This document shows positions 1 to 5,814 of a DNA stretch of 8,339 nucleotides, one piece after another. Position 1 is the stretch's first letter. The number at the start of each line of letters is the position of its first letter. The stretch covers positions 1 to 8,339 of the forward strand of contig CALWRL010000029.1 of NCBI GenBank assembly GCA_944383945.1. Reading direction: 5' to 3'. Both the position numbers and the translations under genes were made by a program. The DNA comes from an uncultured Clostridia bacterium. GTDB lineage: Bacteria; Bacillota; Clostridia; Christensenellales; UBA1242. The notes under the pieces are model-generated. The model was not told where the DNA came from. It did no database searches and was given only the letters and a program-made list of their open reading frames with translations.

Positions 1-225
1 TCCGTTATAAACCTCCTTAATTCTGCAACTTAATTCTACTCCACTATGAAAAATTAAATCTAAATTATTTTTTTTTATTAATTCATATATTTTTTTACTA
101 CCTTCAATTGTATCATGGTCACAAATAGAAAATTCTTTAATCCCCGCCTTTAAAATTTTGTCTAATATTTCTTCTTCCGAATACTCTCCATCTGAATATT
201 TTGTATGAATATGTAAATCTTTCAT
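1..225 (-). CDS. PHP-domain metal-dependent phosphoesterase, N-terminal part (cut by window edge)
   Basis: The first 75 residues of a PHP-domain protein are present; the rest lies beyond the window. Seen directly: the opening metal-binding motif DLHIHTKYSDG (His5, His7, Asp12), a second motif CDHDT (Asp36, His37, Asp38) and a GVELS segment with Glu64. These are the order and spacing of the first metal ligands in PHP phosphoesterases. Known of the family: stand-alone PHP proteins of this kind (TrpH/YciV-like) hydrolyse phosphate esters, for example nucleoside 3',5'-bisphosphates or short RNA ends, in the cytoplasm with two or three metal ions. PHP domains also occur in histidinol phosphatase and DNA polymerases, and the C-terminal part needed to choose is missing. 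The ATG start is well supported by an AGGAG site (232-236) six bases upstream. The gene faces away from the tRNA-Asn gene and probably has its own promoter. Confidence 0.88.
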   Translation of the reverse strand, partial: MKDLHIHTKYSDGEYSEEEILDKILKAGIKEFSICDHDTIEGSKKIYELIKKNNLDLIFHSGVELSCRIKEVYNG

Positions 226-238
226 TGCTAACTCCTAA

Positions 239-304
239 ATACATATGTATAATAACATGTTAAACATAATTAAGCAAAATTAAAAACAAATACTTTTAAA
301 GTAT
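239..304. promoter_or_regulatory. Cluster of three palindromes upstream of the PHP gene, operator-like
   Basis: Three dyads lie in 66 bp: a perfect 12-mer ATACATATGTAT (239-250), a perfect 10-mer TAACATGTTA (253-262), and a 15-mer with one central base, ATACTTTTAAAGTAT (290-304). The first two cover the proposed start site and the -10/spacer region of the nearer candidate promoter. The third directly follows the alternative TATAAT box. They could be operators, but palindromes arise easily in DNA this AT-rich, so binding is inference only. Confidence 0.3.
249..277 (-). promoter_or_regulatory. Candidate promoter of the PHP-domain gene
   Basis: On the minus strand TTGCTT (272-277) and TATTAT (249-254) are separated by 17 bp. 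Transcription would begin near 242, giving a leader of about 17 nt that contains the AGGAG site. The -35 box is weak (3 of 6). A perfect TATAAT at 305-310 is an alternative -10 box, but it lacks a good -35 and would give a leader of about 75 nt. Confidence 0.4.
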
Positions 305-548
305 ATTATAATTTTTGAATACTAAAATAAAAAAATAACAAAAGTGGTTTCTATTTTAAAAATTAATAAATATAGAATTAACATTAGACTTAGTATTCAA
401 TGTAAACAAATTAAATAGGCTGTGTACATTGCATAATTAAACCCTAAAGGGATTATTATAAACACTCAAAAGTTATACAGCAACACAACCTCAAAAGTAA
501 TATACACAATGCTTTAAAGTCGAAAAAAACCATTTAGTAATTAACCTG

Positions 549-654
549 TCGGTTTATTCCTCCGCTCCGCTCCGTTACGCAAAAACTCCGTTTTTTCGAT
601 CAGCCTCCTCGGCTGGCTTGCTATCGCAAGCGTTTTCTTCGAAAACTTAACCGA
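549..654. repeat. GC-rich multi-hairpin element, possible dispersed palindromic repeat or structured RNA
   Basis: Four hairpins follow one another. Stem 581-586/590-595 (AAAAAC/GTTTTT), then three that abut without a spare base: 601-605/611-615 (CAGCC/GGCTG), 616-621/626-631 (GCTTGC/GCAAGC, loop TATC) and 632-637/641-646 (GTTTTC/GAAAAC, loop TTC). An outer pair, TCGGTT (549-554) and AACCGA (649-654), encloses the set. Alternatively TTTTCGA (593-599) pairs with TCGAAAA (639-645) around the two central hairpins. Between 560 and 590 the pentamer CTCCG occurs four times, three of them in tandem. GC content contrasts sharply with the flanks. The element sits just downstream of the tRNA-Asn terminator, so read-through would transcribe it. 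It looks like an intergenic palindromic repeat, but no second copy is in this window, so that class is inference. Confidence 0.5.
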
Positions 655-666
655 TTTCTCTCCAAC

Positions 667-692
667 AAAAAAAAGCAAGATTTCTCTTGCTT
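667..692 (-). terminator. Rho-independent terminator of tRNA-Asn
   Basis: In the minus-strand transcript an 8-bp stem AAGCAAGA/TCTTGCTT (685-692 with 673-680) is closed by a GAAA tetraloop and followed directly by a run of T. It begins 4 nt after the CCA end of the tRNA, so the tRNA is a single-gene transcript. Confidence 0.88.
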
Positions 693-696
693 CTTC

Positions 697-771
<75 letters not shown>

Positions 772-791
772 ATATTAAATTTGCAATTAGC

Positions 792-820
792 ATTCTATAA
801 CATATTTATATGTTTGTCAA
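792..820 (-). promoter_or_regulatory. Sigma-70 promoter of tRNA-Asn
   Basis: On the minus strand a perfect TTGACA (815-820) is followed after exactly 17 bp by TAGAAT (792-797, 5 of 6). Transcription would begin about 785, leaving a short 5' leader of some 14 nt for processing before the mature tRNA end at 771. The spacer is itself a dyad, AACATAT/ATATGTT around two bases (799-814). Confidence 0.85.
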
Positions 821-868
821 GCAATTTTTAATCTTTTTTCAAAAGTTTTAAAAAATGCACCTAAAAAC

Positions 869-902
869 AAAAAAATTTAGCGCAAAACAATATTGCGCTA
901 AA
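869..902 (-). terminator. Rho-independent terminator of the hisS-gltX operon
   Basis: Read on the minus strand, a 10-bp stem TTTAGCGCAA/TTGCGCTAAA (893-902 with 876-885) with a 7-base loop is followed by seven T residues (869-875). It starts 30 bp after the gltX stop codon and separates the operon from the tRNA-Asn promoter. Confidence 0.88.
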
Positions 903-932
903 AAATAATTAATAACTATATGTTTTTAACAT

Positions 933-2594
933 CTACAACAACTTTTCAAGTTTTTCCAAACGATTAATTGTTTCTTCTTGACCCAAAATTGAAATAATTG
1001 TGTATAAATCTGGGGAATTTTTTCTTCCAGTAATTGCAACACGAACAAACTCGCAAAATGTTGCTGTGTTTCCCTTAAAGTTTTGTGGATTTTCTTTATA
1101 TTCTTTATTATCTACTGCATATCCCAATTTTGATGCTTGTTCCTTAATTTTATTGAACCAAGTTTCTTTGTCATCCAAACAATTAACAACCTGCTTGTAA
1201 TTTGTTAAAACTTCTTTGACCTTTTCAAAGTTTTCTTTTTCTATTTCGTAATCATCCAAATTCATATCTTTTAAGAAATTTGAAAACGCATAAGAAAAAA
1301 CTTGTTTTGCTTGGCTAAACATTTCCAAATCTTTCCTTGGTTTTTTAGATTCACGGTCTATATTAAAAACCTTTGTTGCAAATTCTTTGTTGTTTTTTAA
1401 ATAGATTGCAAAATCATTATCAAATTGCTCTGCCCAATTTAAAACATTGTTATAAACTTCTAAAGCAGTCATTTTTGATATGATATTTTTTGAAATGTCT
1501 AAAAGCTTGTTCATGTCGAATAGCGGACTAGAAACACCAATTTTCTTTGGATTAAATTCAAACTCTCTAAAATCTAAATCTGGATTTTTTGCTCTCCAAA
1601 TTTCAAAATTGCTGTTTGCTAAATTCAAAACATATTCACAAACTGCAACAGTTGGAATTCCCATCTCTAAGTAATATCTCATGTCTGCTTCTGGATCATA
1701 TCTCTTGCTTATTTTTCTTTTGTTACCATTTTCCCCAAGCTTGCATATCAATGGAGTGTGAACATAATTTAAAGGTTTTAATCCAAGAGCATTATAAATT
1801 TCCAAGTGTTGTGGCCATGTTGAAAGCCAATCGCTTCCACGAACAACAATTGTTGTTTTCATTAAATAATCGTCAACAACATGAGCGAAAGCATAAGGTG
1901 GAATTCCGTTATCCTTCATTAAAACTATATCTTTACAGTTTGCAGGAAACTCCATTTTCCCTCTGCACAAATCATATCCAAAAACTTTGTCGCCCTCTTT
2001 GCCATTAGATTTAAGCCTTAAAGCAAACTTTTTGCCTTGTTTAAGTTTTTGACATATTTCATCATAAGATAAATTTCTGCAAACATCTTTTTCCGAAATT
2101 GTTTCTTGGTTTTGAAGTTCTTTTTCTCTTCTTTCATAAACTTCGTTAACATCTCCTGCTTTTTCGCAAAAACATGGAAAAGCCTTTCCTTCCGAAACTA
2201 GTTTCTTTGCATAAGACTTGTAAATTTCTAACCTGTTGCTTTGGCGATATGGCCCATAATTTCCGACTTCAACCCCACTTGGAGTTGAACCTTCAATTGG
2301 CGCAATTCCAAAGGTGTTTAAACTATTAACAGCAACAAAATCTGCGCCATCAATTTCGCGTTTCTTATCTGTATCTTCTAAACGCAAATAGAAAACCCCA
2401 CCTGTTGTTTTTGCTATTTCATAATCAACCATGGCACCAAAAAAGTTTCCAATGTGAAGGTATCCCGTTGGGCTTGGTGCAATTCTAACAACCTCTGCCC
2501 CTTCTTTTAAATTTCTTTGTTTATATTTTTCTTCCCAATAAGAAGCATCTTTTGCATCTGGATAAAGCAAATTAGCAAGTTTTATATAATCCAT
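933..2594 (-). CDS. gltX: Glutamate--tRNA ligase (GluRS), clostridial long type, 553 aa
   Basis: Class I aminoacyl-tRNA synthetase that charges tRNA-Glu with glutamate in the cytoplasm. Seen in the protein: the HIGH-type motif within APSPTGYLHIGN (39-50), the following GGVFYLRLEDTD (65-76) that contacts ATP and glutamate, the conserved VRGSDWLSTWPQHLEIYNAL stretch (251-270) and a KMSKS-type loop KISKR (294-298). Cys141, Cys143 and Cys172 are placed like the CxC...C zinc site of the GluRS stem-contact domain. The anticodon-binding half follows from about 340. The N-terminal extension of about 35 residues before the first motif, and the length, match the roughly 550-residue form I recall from Clostridium rather than the 470-490-residue classic GltX. 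Whether it also mischarges tRNA-Gln, as in many Bacillota, cannot be told here. The ATG lies one base after the hisS stop, and its AAGGAA site lies inside the last hisS codons, so the two are co-transcribed and probably translationally coupled. Stop is TAG. Confidence 0.96.
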   Translation of the reverse strand: MDYIKLANLLYPDAKDASYWEEKYKQRNLKEGAEVVRIAPSPTGYLHIGNFFGAMVDYEIAKTTGGVFYLRLEDTDKKREIDGADFVAVNSLNTFGIAPIEGSTPSGVEVGNYGPYRQSNRLEIYKSYAKKLVSEGKAFPCFCEKAGDVNEVYERREKELQNQETISEKDVCRNLSYDEICQKLKQGKKFALRLKSNGKEGDKVFGYDLCRGKMEFPANCKDIVLMKDNGIPPYAFAHVVDDYLMKTTIVVRGSDWLSTWPQHLEIYNALGLKPLNYVHTPLICKLGENGNKRKISKRYDPEADMRYYLEMGIPTVAVCEYVLNLANSNFEIWRAKNPDLDFREFEFNPKKIGVSSPLFDMNKLLDISKNIISKMTALEVYNNVLNWAEQFDNDFAIYLKNNKEFATKVFNIDRESKKPRKDLEMFSQAKQVFSYAFSNFLKDMNLDDYEIEKENFEKVKEVLTNYKQVVNCLDDKETWFNKIKEQASKLGYAVDNKEYKENPQNFKGNTATFCEFVRVAITGRKNSPDLYTIISILGQEETINRLEKLEKLL

Positions 2595-2595
2595 T

Positions 2596-3879
2596 TTAAT
2601 TTCCTTTTTTTATTATCTCAACAGCCTGTTCAATTGAGCAAGTTTGTTGAACAGAATTTTTCATATCTCTAATTGTAACTTTGTTTTCTTTAATTTCGTC
2701 TTCGCCAATTATTAAAACAAAAGGTGTTTTTAATGAACTAGCATTGTCTAAAAATTTTTTAAGCCTGTTATTTTTAAAATCAACAACAACATTTAAGTTT
2801 TTTTCGCGAAGTTGTTTTGCAATTTCAAGAACTTTAAACGATTTATCAAAAGCAAAAATTGATACATCAACTAAACTTTTGTTTTTGTTTATTTGGTTTA
2901 ACAAAACACAAATTGGTTCTAGTCCAAAACTCATTCCAACGGCTGGATAAGAATTCCCATTATCAATGAATTTGCCAATAATTTCGTCGTATCTTCCGCC
3001 GCCACCTAAACTAGAAGATATTTGTTTGGTTTTATCAAAAATTTCCCAAACAGTTCCTGTGTAAATTTCTAGCCCTCTTGCAAGGGTTGGTGAAAAAACA
3101 CATGTTTTTAAATTTAAATTTTTAACAATTTCCATTAATTCATAAACTTCGTTGCATCCTTCTATTAAAAGATTAGAAGTTGCAATTTTTTTTATTTCAT
3201 CTGGTTGTTTCTTTGCTAATGAAAAGAATTTATTAACGCTTTCTTCGGAAATCCCCAAATCATAAAGCTCTTTATTAACTTGTTCTATTCCAACTTTTTC
3301 TAGTTTATCAACTGTTAAAATAACTTTTGAAATTTTTTCTGCTTCAATTCCCGCTTCTTCAATAAGCCCACCAAGATATTTTCTGTTGCTCCATTTTATT
3401 TCAATGTCTAAACCAATTTTGGAAAAACATTCTTCAATCATTTGAAAAAATTCTGCTTCAACAAGCCTTCCGTTAACCCCGCAAACATCAACATCGCATT
3501 GGGTGAACTCTCTACATCTTCCTTTTTTAACAGGCCCATTTCTAAAAACTTTTCCAATTTCAAAACGCCTAAATGGAAGAGTAATATTTTGATTTGCCGC
3601 AATCATTTTAGCAAACGGAACAGTTAAATCATACCTAAGCCCAAGATCTCTTTCCCCTTGGTCTTTTAATTTATAAACTTCCTTTAAAATTTCTGCGCCT
3701 CCGGCATACTTGGAAGATAAAAGCTCAAACGGGCAAAGAATTGGCGTTTCAACAGGCATAAATCCATATTTAACAAAAACGCTTTTTAAAGTTCCAATAA
3801 TAAAATCTCTAGAAGATTGTTCTTCTGGTAAATAATCTGTTGTTCCTTTTAAATTTTGTAGTTTTAAATCATTTTTCAT
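2596..3879 (-). CDS. hisS: Histidine--tRNA ligase (HisRS), HisS2-like subtype, 427 aa
   Basis: Class II synthetase that charges tRNA-His; normally a cytoplasmic dimer. Visible: KGTTDYLPEE near the N-terminus (11-20), motif 1 around MPVETPILCPFELL (41-54), motif 2 LPFRRFEIGKVFRNGP (101-116) followed by REFTQCDVD (123-131), histidine-binding ARGLEIYTGTVWEI (267-280), GGGGRYD (292-298), then motif 3 as VGMSFGLEPI (314-323). The last ~90 residues form the anticodon-binding domain. Wording such as SKYAGGAEILKE and GKVFRNGP resembles the second HisRS (HisS2) that I recall from the Bacillus cereus group. That protein also lacks the usual motif 3 arginine; here proline stands in its place. Start: the frame stays open to a TTG at 3915, but that TTG is part of a -35 box. 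The ATG at 3879 fits both the promoter and the family's N-terminus. No Shine-Dalgarno precedes it. The gene heads the hisS-gltX operon. Confidence 0.95.
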   Translation of the reverse strand: MKNDLKLQNLKGTTDYLPEEQSSRDFIIGTLKSVFVKYGFMPVETPILCPFELLSSKYAGGAEILKEVYKLKDQGERDLGLRYDLTVPFAKMIAANQNITLPFRRFEIGKVFRNGPVKKGRCREFTQCDVDVCGVNGRLVEAEFFQMIEECFSKIGLDIEIKWSNRKYLGGLIEEAGIEAEKISKVILTVDKLEKVGIEQVNKELYDLGISEESVNKFFSLAKKQPDEIKKIATSNLLIEGCNEVYELMEIVKNLNLKTCVFSPTLARGLEIYTGTVWEIFDKTKQISSSLGGGGRYDEIIGKFIDNGNSYPAVGMSFGLEPICVLLNQINKNKSLVDVSIFAFDKSFKVLEIAKQLREKNLNVVVDFKNNRLKKFLDNASSLKTPFVLIIGEDEIKENKVTIRDMKNSVQQTCSIEQAVEIIKKGN

Positions 3880-3886
3880 AATTTTT

Positions 3887-3915
3887 ATAATATCATTATA
3901 GAAAATTAAAGTCAA
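3887..3915 (-). promoter_or_regulatory. Promoter of hisS-gltX, predicting a leaderless or near-leaderless mRNA
   Basis: On the minus strand TTGACT (3910-3915) and TATTAT (3887-3892) are exactly 17 bp apart. Only seven bases (AAAAATT) separate the -10 box from the hisS ATG, so transcription should start at or within a base or two of the A of ATG. A second -10-like TATAAT (3895-3900) has only a weak -35 (TTCATT) and would give a leader of roughly 12 nt. Neither leaves room for a Shine-Dalgarno site or a T-box. Confidence 0.7.
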
Positions 3916-3954
3916 TTAATGAAAAACAAAAAATGATTAATAAATATAAAAAAT

Positions 3955-3974
3955 AAAAAAGGCTTTCGCCTTTT
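3955..3974 (-). terminator. Rho-independent terminator of the zinc-ribbon gene
   Basis: Minus-strand stem AAAAGGC/GCCTTTT with a GAAA tetraloop (3968-3974 with 3957-3963) runs into a T tract. It begins one base after the stop codon of the zinc-ribbon gene. It insulates the hisS promoter 40 bp further on. Confidence 0.9.
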
Positions 3975-3975
3975 A

Positions 3976-4671
3976 TTAATTAATGATAATTCTTCTGCAG
4001 TTATCGCATTCTAAATATCCGTTATTTTTAACTTTTTCTATTTCAGCTGCAGAAAGTTCCATTCTACAACCGCCACAAGATTTATCGTCTAATTTAACAA
4101 AAACTGGAAAAAGCTTGTCTTGCCTTAATTGTTTATACTTTGTTAAAAGTTTTGGCTCAATTCCCTTTTCAAGCTCCAAAAGTTCCATTTTAATTTTTTT
4201 AATTTCTGGCTCTTTGCTTTTTAAAACTTCATCATAAATTTTTTTATGTTCGTTATATTTCGCACGAGCTATACCATATTGTTTTTTCGCTGCTTCAAAT
4301 TCGTTTAAGGTTATGTTTAATCTTTCTGCTTCTGCAAAAAGTTTTTTTTCTAAAACATTAAGATTGTTTAAAATTCCATTTGTTGCAGAAATAATGCTTT
4401 CTAAATCTTTTTGAGAAAGAGATTCTAAATCTTTTGAAATAAATTTTTCAACTTGTGAAATTGTTTCGTCATAAGCTTTTTTAACCGAATGAAAATCTTT
4501 TTCTAAAATTCCAGCATTGTTTTCCAACACAGCAGATTTTTCTTGTGCAGATTTAACAACCGAAATCATTTCAGATGAAACTTTTCTGCTTGGATTAGAG
4601 CTTAATTCTCTTTCAATCTTTATTAACTCGCCATCTTTCTTTTGATATTCAATTATATTTTTAAAGTCCAT
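3976..4671 (-). CDS. Coiled-coil protein with C-terminal C4 zinc ribbon (zf-RING_7 type), 231 aa
   Basis: The protein is almost entirely charged, heptad-like helix from about residue 5 to 185, rich in Lys and Glu, with no signal peptide or membrane segment. It ends in a compact four-cysteine zinc ribbon: CGGC (199-202) and CDNC (222-225). This architecture is that of the bacterial zf-RING_7 family (PF02591; the chlamydial member is called CdsZ). Family members are widespread in Bacillota and other bacteria. The ribbon resembles nucleic-acid-binding zinc ribbons, but the cellular role is poorly defined. In many Clostridia a homologue lies soon after dnaG-rpoD, usually with trmK and a Nif3-like gene between; here those two are absent and the gene follows rpoD directly. 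It has its own consensus promoter and terminator, so it is a single-gene transcription unit. The ATG is preceded by AGGAG (4677-4681) at five bases. Confidence 0.88.
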   Translation of the reverse strand: MDFKNIIEYQKKDGELIKIERELSSNPSRKVSSEMISVVKSAQEKSAVLENNAGILEKDFHSVKKAYDETISQVEKFISKDLESLSQKDLESIISATNGILNNLNVLEKKLFAEAERLNITLNEFEAAKKQYGIARAKYNEHKKIYDEVLKSKEPEIKKIKMELLELEKGIEPKLLTKYKQLRQDKLFPVFVKLDDKSCGGCRMELSAAEIEKVKNNGYLECDNCRRIIIN

Positions 4672-4691
4672 TTTATCTCCTAATAACCAAA

Positions 4692-4720
4692 GTTATACAT
4701 TATTTTACTTTTGTTGTCAA
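4692..4720 (-). promoter_or_regulatory. Sigma-70 promoter of the zinc-ribbon gene
   Basis: A perfect TTGACA (4715-4720) and TATAAC (4692-4697, 5 of 6) are 17 bp apart on the minus strand. Transcription would start near 4685, giving a leader of about 14 nt that contains the AGGAG site. The first two bases of the -35 box are also the last two bases of the rpoD terminator stem. Confidence 0.85.
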
Positions 4721-4749
4721 ATAAAAGCGGTAAACCACCGCTTTTATTT
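4719..4749 (-). terminator. Strong rho-independent terminator after rpoD
   Basis: A 13-bp perfect stem (4719-4731 with 4737-4749, core AAAGCGGT/ACCGCTTT) with a 5-base loop starts directly after the rpoD stop codon. In the minus transcript its 3' arm supplies the T-rich tract (TTTTATTT). On the plus strand the hairpin is followed by two more T residues, so it could act weakly in both directions, though no plus-strand gene ends here. Confidence 0.85.
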
Positions 4750-5805
4750 TTAAGTTCTATAATCAATTAGTTTTTTAGAACGATTAGGATTTCTTAATTT
4801 TCTTAATGCTTTTGCTTCAATTTGTCTAATTCTTTCTCTTGTAACATTAAATTCTTTTCCAACTTCTTCCAATGTTCTTGGGTGGTTATTGTCTAACCCA
4901 TACCTCATTCTAATAACTTTTTGTTCACGAGGTGTTAAAGTTTCTATTACAGATAAAAGTTGTTCTCTAAGAAGCGATTGAGATGCAGCTTCTAATGGAG
5001 ATTGAATGCTTTCGTCTTCAATAAAATCACTAATCTTGCTGTCTTCTTCATCGCCGATTGTTGTTTCTAACGAAATAGGGTCCATTGCAATTCTTTGGAT
5101 TTCCATTATTCTATCTTCTGGAAGTTCCATGGCATTTGCTATTTCAGAAGTAGTTGGATCTCTGCCAAGTTTTTGAATTAACGACCTTGTAACCCTTGTT
5201 AATTTGTTTATTGTTTCAACCATGTGAACAGGAACACGAATTGTTCTTGCTTGATCTGCAATTGCTCTTGTTATAGATTGCCTTATCCACCAAGTTGCAT
5301 AAGTTGAAAACCTAAACCCTTTTGTGTGGTCAAACTTTTCAACTGCTTTTAAAAGCCCAATGTTACCTTCTTGAATTAAATCTAAAAATTGCATATTCGA
5401 GCGAGAAACATATCTTTTTGCAATGCTAACAACAAGCCTAAGGTTAGATTCGGAAAGTTTTGCTCTTGCAACACTATCCCCCTCTGCCATCTTTTTTGCC
5501 AACTCAATTTCTTCATCACTGCTTAACAATGGAACTTTGCCAATGTCTTTTAAATACATTTTAACAGGGTCATCAACATTAACTTGAACTATTATATCTT
5601 CTAAATTGTCTTTTGAAACATCTTCTTCTGCAGCTTTAATAACTCTTATTCCATTTTTTTCAATTTCAGAAATAAACTCGTTGATGTCGTTACGGCTTGC
5701 ATCGTGTTTTATGAGACGAAAATAAATATCTTCCTCATTAACCATGCCCTTTTTTCTACCAACTTCTAAAAATCTATTAAGTTCTATTTTTAATTTTTCG
5801 TCCAT
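4750..5805 (-). CDS. rpoD: RNA polymerase primary sigma factor RpoD (SigA), 351 aa
   Basis: Housekeeping sigma factor that directs RNA polymerase to -10/-35 promoters. Domains in order: a region 1.1-like N-terminus (about 1-70); region 1.2 beginning DDPVKMYLKDIGKVPLL (78-94); region 2 with NLRLVVSIAKRYV (121-133), DLIQEGNIGLLKAVEKFD (142-159) and the -10-recognising FSTYATWWIRQSITRAI (166-182); region 3 (about 196-270); region 4 with TPREQKVIRMRYGL (291-304) and the -35-recognising helix-turn-helix TLEEVGKEFNVTRERIRQIE (311-330). There is no long insert between 1.2 and 2, as is usual for Bacillota SigA, and the length is close to theirs. It lies nine bases after dnaG; the dnaG TAG stop overlaps its AGGAG site (5812-5816), pointing to co-transcription and coupling. 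This is the dnaG-rpoD core of the macromolecular synthesis operon. The promoters found in this window (TTGACA, 17 bp, TAtaaT-like) suit this factor. Confidence 0.98.
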   Translation of the reverse strand: MDEKLKIELNRFLEVGRKKGMVNEEDIYFRLIKHDASRNDINEFISEIEKNGIRVIKAAEEDVSKDNLEDIIVQVNVDDPVKMYLKDIGKVPLLSSDEEIELAKKMAEGDSVARAKLSESNLRLVVSIAKRYVSRSNMQFLDLIQEGNIGLLKAVEKFDHTKGFRFSTYATWWIRQSITRAIADQARTIRVPVHMVETINKLTRVTRSLIQKLGRDPTTSEIANAMELPEDRIMEIQRIAMDPISLETTIGDEEDSKISDFIEDESIQSPLEAASQSLLREQLLSVIETLTPREQKVIRMRYGLDNNHPRTLEEVGKEFNVTRERIRQIEAKALRKLRNPNRSKKLIDYRT

Positions 5806-5814
5806 TTTAAGCTC

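Larger units (their letters stand above)
226..666. other. Gene-free intergenic region between tRNA-Asn and the PHP gene
   Basis: No open reading frame with a credible start and ribosome site is visible on either strand. The left part (226-540) is very AT-rich. It contains the PHP promoter candidates and palindromes. It also has an 11-bp inverted repeat, TTGAATACTAA at 315-325 and TTAGTATTCAA at 390-400, and a 9-bp direct repeat CTCAAAAGT at 465-473 and 490-498. The right part (about 541-660) rises abruptly to about 48% GC by direct count and is built of consecutive hairpins, listed separately. Confidence 0.7.

Noticed and set aside
465..498. CRISPR-like or iteron-like direct repeats (CTCAAAAGT twice, 25 bp apart)
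   Set aside because: Only two 9-bp copies with no further unit and no array structure; chance is likely in this composition.
1000..2008. Plus-strand open frames at 1000-1200, 1480-1674 and 1589-2008
   Set aside because: They lie wholly inside gltX on the opposite strand, match no known domain and have no convincing ribosome site; they are antisense shadows.
3880..3915. Extension of hisS to the TTG at 3915 (12 extra residues)
   Set aside because: The TTG is part of the TTGACT -35 box, has no ribosome site, and the extra residues precede the usual family N-terminus.
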